Assembly: GCA_016872875.1 (NCBI GenBank)
Contig: VGYW01000203.1
Location: forward strand, 1-14,722
Reading direction: 5' to 3'
Length of the DNA: 14,722 nt
DNA from: Planctomycetota bacterium
GTDB lineage: Bacteria; Planctomycetota; PUPC01; DSUN01
Shown: one piece after another, positions 10,316-14,722 of the stretch
Position numbering within the stretch: position 1 is the stretch's first letter
Layout of the letters: each line of letters begins with the position of its first letter
Notes under the pieces: generated by a model
Seen by the model: only the letters and a program-made list of their open reading frames with translations
The model's database searches: none
Told to the model about the DNA's origin: nothing
Made by a program: the position numbers and the translations under genes

Positions 10316-12277
10316 TCACATCGGCTTCCCTGCTTGCGGTTCCCCCGAAGCAGCCTGGGCGGGCATCGGAGGGCACTTGGTGGTCTTCACCGGGCAAGGG
10401 GCTTCGGCCGCTGGCGAGGCCCGCGCAAGGCGCATCTCGCCCGTCGGGCCCGCTGCTCCACGGGTGATCGGGGTACAGACGTTGACCCGGATGGGACACT
10501 GCGTCTGCACGCTCGGGCAAACGGTCTGGAGGGCCGTGCAACTGGTCAGGAACGGCGGGCAGTTGGTGGCCACGGGCGGACACTGCGTGGCGCCGCTCAC
10601 GACCGTGATGCAGTGGGTGCTGACGGGCGGGCAGAAGGTGGAGACAGGGGGACACCGCGTGGCGTCGGACTGAGCGATGGCGCACGCCGTGACGACGGGC
10701 GGGCAGGACGTGGTGGCCGGCGGGCACCGGCTCACCGTCGGCGGGCACAAGGTCGTCACCGCCGGGCAGTGGGTGTCCTGGAAGCTGCACTTCGTCGGCG
10801 TGGGCGGACACCATGTGGTCCAGGGCGGACAGAGCGTGAACTCCGCCGGGCAGGACGTTGTCAGCGGGGGGCACAGTGTCTGCTGCACTGGCGAGAGGGT
10901 GAGGACTGGCGGGCACTTGGTCCGGATTGGCGGGCAAGCGGTCTCGGCCCCCGGGCACAGGGTGATGGTGCCCACTGCGCACTGGGTCGGCGTCTGCGGG
11001 CAGAAGGTGGTCCTGGGCGGGCAGACGGTGAGCTTCTGCCGGCAGGCGGTGAGAACCGGCGGGCACAGGGTGTCCACGGCGGGACACACCGTGAGCTTCG
11101 CCGTCACGCACTTGGTGATGGTCGCCGGGCACAGCGTGTCGTTTGGCGGGCAGTGGGTCGCCACCGGCGGGCAGCGGGTCTGGTCGCCGGGGCAGAAGGT
11201 GTCCTTGACCGCGCACACGGTTGGCTGGTTCGGGCAGTTGGTCTGGACCACTGGACACAGGGTCTGGAGTGGCGGGCAATTGGTCCTCAGAGTCGGGCAG
11301 ATGGTGCACCCTGTGCGGCAACTGGTGGGCAGTGGCGGGCACTGCGTGGCGAGCGCGGGGCACTGGGTCTGCGCCTCCGGGCACTTGGTGGTCGAGGGCG
11401 GGCAGTGAGTGGGATTCGGCGGGCAGCGGGTGTCGGCGACAGGACACCGTGTGTTCGAGGGGGGACAGAGGGTGTCGGAGGCCGGGCAGCGGGTCTGGCT
11501 CGGCGGGCACAACGTGGTGAAGGTTGGGCAGAAGGTCTCCGACCGCGGGCAGGTGGTGAGGGCGACGCTGATCGCGCAAGCGGTGGCCAGTTGCGGGCAC
11601 GTGGTCTGGCGCTGCAAGCAGGCCGTGAAGGTGGGTGGGCAAGAGGTGTCCACAGGCGGGCAATGGGTGTTGAAGGCAGGGCACCGCGTCTGCTGAATGG
11701 GGCACTTGGTCTGCTCCGGCGGGCAGAGCGTGATGCTCGGCGGACAGGCCGTGGCCTGAGGCGGGCACTTGGTCTGGACCTGCGGGCACCTCGTGTTCTG
11801 CACCGGGCACCTGGTATCAACCACAGGGCACTTGGTCAGAGTGGCCGGGCACTGGGTGGTGGCGATTGGGCAAAAGGTCTGCGCCGCCAGGCCCGCAGTC
11901 GCGACCGGGGGGCACTGGGTCTGGAGAGGAGGGCAGCTCGTGTTCTGCGCCGGGCACCGTGTGTCCACTGGAGGGCAGAGGGTGGTCTCCGGCGGGCAGA
12001 GGGTTTGCTCAGGAGGACAGTGCGTGGCGGTGGGCGGGCAGGCGGTGTCCTTCGGCGGGCACTTGGTCTCGGCCGCCGGGCACAGCGTGGTCACAGGCGG
12101 GCACCGCGTCTCGGTCGGCGGGCACTGCGTCTCCACGGCCGGGCACACCGTCGGCTGCTGCGGGAACACCGTCTCGACCGGGACGGGTTCCTGCGCGGCC
12201 GCGGTTGCCGCGGCCAGGCAGACAAGTGCCGCCGTACAGGCGATCTCCAGACATCGCTTGGCTTGGGTGACGCGCAT
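10316..12277 (-). CDS. Secreted cysteine/proline heptad-repeat protein (79 tandem T-x-C-P-P-x-x units)
   Basis: This 653-residue protein is almost entirely one repeat. After a signal peptide (MRVTQAKR, a hydrophobic stretch, then about AATAAA before QEP) and a 14-residue spacer, residues 43-607 form 79 contiguous units of consensus T-x-C-P-[PA]-x-x. The mature chain has about 80 cysteines by hand count. Two units lack Cys (one TAGLAAQ, one TLSPVQQ) and one has two. Six units are 8-10 residues long, and each lacks the Pro after Cys. The last 46 residues are Ala/Gly/Pro-rich with two more CP units. The ATG at 12277 follows AAAGGAGG at optimal spacing; the GTG at 12298 was rejected. No LPXTG, lipobox or membrane anchor is seen. 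I know no named family for this heptad. Disulfide-linked wall protein, adhesin stalk and metal sequestration are possibilities. Confidence 0.9.
   Translation of the reverse strand: MRVTQAKRCLEIACTAALVCLAAATAAAQEPVPVETVFPQQPTVCPAVETQCPPTETRCPPVTTLCPAAETKCPPKDTACPPTATHCPPEQTLCPPETTLCPPVDTRCPAQNTSCPPLQTQCPPVATAGLAAQTFCPIATTQCPATLTKCPVVDTRCPVQNTRCPQVQTKCPPQATACPPSITLCPPEQTKCPIQQTRCPAFNTHCPPVDTSCPPTFTACLQRQTTCPQLATACAISVALTTCPRSETFCPTFTTLCPPSQTRCPASDTLCPPSNTRCPVADTRCPPNPTHCPPSTTKCPEAQTQCPALATQCPPLPTSCRTGCTICPTLRTNCPPLQTLCPVVQTNCPNQPTVCAVKDTFCPGDQTRCPPVATHCPPNDTLCPATITKCVTAKLTVCPAVDTLCPPVLTACRQKLTVCPPRTTFCPQTPTQCAVGTITLCPGAETACPPIRTKCPPVLTLSPVQQTLCPPLTTSCPAEFTLCPPWTTWCPPTPTKCSFQDTHCPAVTTLCPPTVSRCPPATTSCPPVVTACAIAQSDATRCPPVSTFCPPVSTHCITVVSGATQCPPVATNCPPFLTSCTALQTVCPSVQTQCPIRVNVCTPITRGAAGPTGEMRLARASPAAEAPCPVKTTKCPPMPAQAASGEPQAGKPM
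10457..12151 (-). repeat. 21-bp period coding repeat (79 heptads)
   Basis: The DNA repeats with a 21-bp period encoding Thr-x-Cys-Pro-Pro-x-x. Codons are diverse at x positions and at many third positions, so neighbouring units are not identical at DNA level. That indicates old, selected repeats rather than fresh slippage. The unit sum (79 x 7 plus 12 extra residues) accounts for all 565 residues. Confidence 0.9.
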
Positions 12278-12306
12278 AGGCCGCCTCCTTTCCGACACGC
12301 CAGGGC

Positions 12307-12331
12307 GGTGGCACGCAGCCTTCGTGCCACC
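12307..12331 (-). promoter_or_regulatory. Leader hairpin before the cysteine-heptad gene
   Basis: GGTGGCACG (12307-12315) pairs perfectly with CGTGCCACC (12323-12331) around a 7-nt loop, within the predicted 5' leader and about 30 nt before the start codon. It could protect the mRNA or control translation. It matches no riboswitch class I recognise. Confidence 0.45.
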
Positions 12332-12403
12332 ACGCCGGCCGTGTGGTTGAATCCGGCCCGCAGTCTCCCGTGGGATTGCCGCCCCGTGTGGCTGTATATA
12401 TTG

Positions 12404-12431
12404 ATTATACCTGAGCAGCGCGCGTTGTCAA
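12404..12431 (-). promoter_or_regulatory. Consensus sigma70 promoter for the cysteine-heptad gene
   Basis: On the minus strand a perfect TTGACA (12431-12426) and a perfect TATAAT (12409-12404) are separated by 16 bp. Transcription should begin near 12397, giving a leader of about 120 nt before the ATG at 12277. The AT-rich stretch at 12391-12409 stands out from the GC-rich surroundings. Confidence 0.8.
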
Positions 12432-12460
12432 GCATCTCAATCGAGATTTGTGCCAATTCC

Positions 12461-14449
12461 TCATCCGAGCGTGAACCGGCTCCCCTCGCGGCCGGCCAAC
12501 CAGTCTACGATCAGCCACGCGCCCGCGGTGGTGAAGGCGCCAAGGACCATGCCCAGGAAGAGCGGGCGGGTGCGGCGGTAGAGCGAGATGCCGCCCATCC
12601 GCAGGACAATGACCTTGATGAGCCAGGCGACGAAGATGCTGAACCAGACGTGGAAGGTGGGATGGGTGAGGCCCACGGCCAGCCCGGCCGGGTGGAGGGG
12701 CCACCAGGGGAACCTGTAGCGGCAGAAGGTCAGCACGGCCATCAGGGCGGCCCCTATGCCCAGGAAGCCCATCTTCCACCAGTTTGTGCCGCCAGACGTC
12801 CCCTCCGGCACCTGCACGTGCTCCCTGATCCAGGTGGCGGTGCACTCGGCCATCGGGCCGAACTGCCAGCTCGCCCGCGCGCTCATCCCGCCGTGGGCGT
12901 AGCCGATGAGCAGTATGGCGATGGTGGAGCTGAGGATGCCGACGAGGAGCGCGAGGAGCATGGCCCCGAAGAGCGGACGGGACCGCACGCCCGCGGCGTC
13001 GCCCAGCTTCGCGCCCGTGGCCGCCGAGGTCATCACGATGGTGCGCGTGTCGCCCGACCAGGTGAGCGCCATGCCGAGGTTGGCCACGCTGGCCGGACCG
13101 AGCCCCGCCGGGCCGAGGATGCTGTGGGTGAGGGCCGAGGGGGTCACAGGCGTCCGCGCGTAGGCCAGCCCCGCCTCGCAGATGATCTTCGTGAGGCCCA
13201 GGAACGCCACGAGCGCCGCGACCACGAACAGGCAGGCGTGGCCAACCGCCATCCCCGACCGGCTCATCCAGGCCACCACGTAGGCCAGCCCGAGCACCAG
13301 CCCGATGAGCGCGCCGCGGTACGACAGCAACTCGCGGCTGTCGTCCACGTCGGGCGCGTTGAACAGCGCCTTGCGGAACACCCCCCGCAGGTGTCCGCGC
13401 GCCACCCACAGGCCCAACACCACAAAGGCGGCCACGGCCCCGAACGCCTGGTATGCCTCGGGGGGGAAGCCGGGGTCGGAGTAGAGCTCGCGCGGCCCGA
13501 TGTCGAAGCCGATCGTGCGGAAGACGGCCTGCTGGATGAGGAAGAACCAGGCGAAGAACCAGAGGCTCAGCAGCACGTCCGTGTTCACGAGGTACGACAG
13601 CCCGATGACCTCGAAGCGGAGGTAGCACGAGACGCCCAGCACCTGCGGGATGATGACGAGCCACGAGCCGAGCTCGATGGGGAAGGGGAGCGCGTCGGGC
13701 GCGTACTTCTGGAGCCCGTTGTAGCTGAAGATGACGGCTGGGATGGCGAAGCCGACCCACATGGCCTTGGAGCGGAAGAGCGCGGGCCAGCGGGCGCCGG
13801 GGTTGCCCGTCGCCGCGAGCTCGAGGGGCAACTGCGCGAGCGGAAACGTCAGCCGCTCGTGCTCCACCCACTGGCGCCGCAGGAGCGTGACGGAGCAGAC
13901 CATCACGAGGTAGACGCAGAGGATGAAGCTGCTCCACCAGACGAGCGGCACCAGCCAGGCCCGCCAGGGGAGCGCCTCGCCGGGGGGCAGCCCCTCGAAG
14001 AACTGCCGCAGCGCCAGCTCATCCGTCGGCGCCACCCAGTCCTTCACGTACGGCAGAATCGTCTCCGACCAGGCATTCTCCGGCGAGGCGTAGTAGCGCA
14101 GGCCCCCGATGAGGCCCATCATGTTCATCGTGAAGCCCCACGACGGGATGGCCGAGGCCACGACGAGCATCACGTAGACCGTCACCAGCTCGCCCGCCGA
14201 GAGGCCCACGCGCGGCCCGATGCAGCGCAGCAGGCCGTTCACCGCGAAGACCAGGAGGAAGAACAGGAAGATGGCGCCGCCGGTCGAGAAGTCGGCGCAC
14301 AGGGCCGAGCCGTGGATGACCAGCACCCCGAACGGCTCGCCGGCGGCGAGTGCCGCGCACAGCAGCGCGCCCACGAGCAGCGCGCGGAGCGTCACCCCGC
14401 GCTCCGTGCCGGGCGCCTGCTCCGAACCGCCTGCGCGGTTTGCCGCCAT
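12461..14449 (-). CDS. DUF6785/DUF6784-like polytopic membrane protein
   Basis: The 662-residue protein is hydrophobic throughout, with roughly 13-14 probable membrane segments. Its N-terminal landmarks are VTLRALLVGALL (about 19-30), the ALCADFSTGGAIFLFF segment, GELVTVYVMLVVASAIPSWGF (about 86-106), and RRQWVEHERLTFPLAQLP (about 191-208), a charged loop that I associate with DUF6785 proteins of Planctomycetota and neighbours. The C-terminal half, from about residue 370, corresponds to DUF6784. The overall plan is like oligopeptide-transporter-type carriers, but the substrate is unknown. The ATG at 14449 has GGAGG 6 nt upstream and a -10 box nearby. The gene ends 184 bp before the start of the cysteine-heptad gene, which has its own promoter, so the two need not be co-expressed. 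Confidence 0.75.
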   Translation of the reverse strand: MAANRAGGSEQAPGTERGVTLRALLVGALLCAALAAGEPFGVLVIHGSALCADFSTGGAIFLFFLLVFAVNGLLRCIGPRVGLSAGELVTVYVMLVVASAIPSWGFTMNMMGLIGGLRYYASPENAWSETILPYVKDWVAPTDELALRQFFEGLPPGEALPWRAWLVPLVWWSSFILCVYLVMVCSVTLLRRQWVEHERLTFPLAQLPLELAATGNPGARWPALFRSKAMWVGFAIPAVIFSYNGLQKYAPDALPFPIELGSWLVIIPQVLGVSCYLRFEVIGLSYLVNTDVLLSLWFFAWFFLIQQAVFRTIGFDIGPRELYSDPGFPPEAYQAFGAVAAFVVLGLWVARGHLRGVFRKALFNAPDVDDSRELLSYRGALIGLVLGLAYVVAWMSRSGMAVGHACLFVVAALVAFLGLTKIICEAGLAYARTPVTPSALTHSILGPAGLGPASVANLGMALTWSGDTRTIVMTSAATGAKLGDAAGVRSRPLFGAMLLALLVGILSSTIAILLIGYAHGGMSARASWQFGPMAECTATWIREHVQVPEGTSGGTNWWKMGFLGIGAALMAVLTFCRYRFPWWPLHPAGLAVGLTHPTFHVWFSIFVAWLIKVIVLRMGGISLYRRTRPLFLGMVLGAFTTAGAWLIVDWLAGREGSRFTLG

Positions 14450-14478
14450 AGCCGCCTCCGACCCTCGCCGGGCGGCTC

Positions 14479-14507
14479 ATTATACAGGAGAGCGCCGCAT
14501 GCCGCAA
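14479..14507 (-). promoter_or_regulatory. Promoter for the DUF6785-like gene
   Basis: On the minus strand, a perfect TATAAT (14484-14479) is preceded at 17-bp spacing by TTGCGG (14507-14502). The predicted start lies about 22 nt before the ATG. The -35 box is weak and similar to that proposed at 361-366. Confidence 0.6.
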
Positions 14508-14556
14508 AGAAGCGCCGCACGCACGCCCCGGGGCGTTGCACCACGGTCCTCCCCCT

Positions 14557-14722
14557 CCCCCTCTCCCTTGGGGAGAGGGCCGGGGTGAGGGTGCTCTTCC
14601 TTCCCCCTCTCCCTTGGGGAGAGGGCCGGGGTGAGGGTGCTTCTCTTCCCCCTCTCCCTTGGGGAGAGGGCCGGGGTGAGGGTGCTTCTCTTCCCCCTCT
14701 CCCTTGGGGAGAGGGCCGGGGT
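14557..14722. repeat. Tandem array of a 45-46 bp palindromic repeat, truncated by the window edge
   Basis: Four units start at 14557, 14603, 14648 and 14693 (periods 46, 45 and 45); the fourth is cut at its thirtieth base. Each unit holds the near-palindrome CCTCTCCCTTGGGGAGAGG, then GCCGGGGTGAGGGTGCTT. The same element occurs as an inverted pair at 3683-3735 and 3757-3792. It lies upstream of the DUF6785-like gene and is non-coding. Confidence 0.9.

Noticed and set aside
12278..12298. GTG start for the heptad gene seven codons upstream
   Set aside because: AAAGGAGG lies between this GTG and the ATG at 12277, at the right distance for the ATG only.
10677..12350. Long + strand open frames rich in GGH/GGQ opposite the heptad gene
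   Set aside because: They are the mirror of the 21-bp coding repeat; the minus-strand frame has the signal peptide, ribosome binding site and promoter.
14557..14722. CRISPR array
   Set aside because: The whole 45-46 bp unit is repeated, including the would-be 15-bp spacer; there are no unique spacers and no cas genes.

Overview
The window is very GC-rich, gene-dense bacterial DNA. The genes have strong G/C third-position bias, long shadow frames and many families of small palindromic repeats. A DUF6785-type membrane protein, a sugar phosphate isomerase/epimerase, a DUF5678/retropepsin pair and tandem GATase-like membrane proteins together suggest the Planctomycetota or a related PVC lineage. 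No rRNA, marker gene or plasmid/phage backbone fixes this, so the lineage is an inference. I see no tRNA, rRNA, CRISPR array, transposase or integrase.

Left half (+ strand, 432-4574). Six genes: a TIM-barrel sugar phosphate isomerase/epimerase; a DUF5678 protein overlapping a retropepsin-like aspartic protease, both behind a near-perfect sigma70 promoter (TTGACA-17-TACAAT); a GNAT N-acetyltransferase; a radical SAM protein of the COG0731 (TYW1-related) type with a C-terminal winged helix; and, after about 460 bp of stacked palindromes, a cupin like the C-terminal domain of type II phosphomannose isomerases. The cupin ends 10 bp from the convergent operon.

Right half (- strand, 14449-4585). 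From right to left: a many-pass DUF6785-like membrane protein; a secreted protein built of 79 contiguous cysteine/proline heptads (T-x-C-P-P-x-x), alone behind its own TTGACA-16-TATAAT promoter with a leader hairpin; a 390-bp repeat-derived intergenic region; and a two-gene operon (ATGA overlap) of large paralogous membrane proteins. Each of these carries two GATase-like/DUF4350-like soluble domains.

The main candidate for something new is the cysteine-heptad protein (10316-12277). It has about 80 cysteines in the mature chain, essentially no other domain and a clear signal peptide. Units longer than seven residues occur only where the proline after Cys is lost. A disulfide-linked or metal-binding surface rod is plausible but unproven. 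A second theme is repeat invasion of genes. Small palindromes and short-period oligonucleotide repeats lie in frame inside both membrane paralogues, at the same linker in each case, form the C-terminal tail of the radical SAM protein and sit directly before its start codon. A 132-bp repeat occurs twice (5-136 and 10140-10271), and a 45-bp tandem array of a palindromic repeat runs off the right edge.
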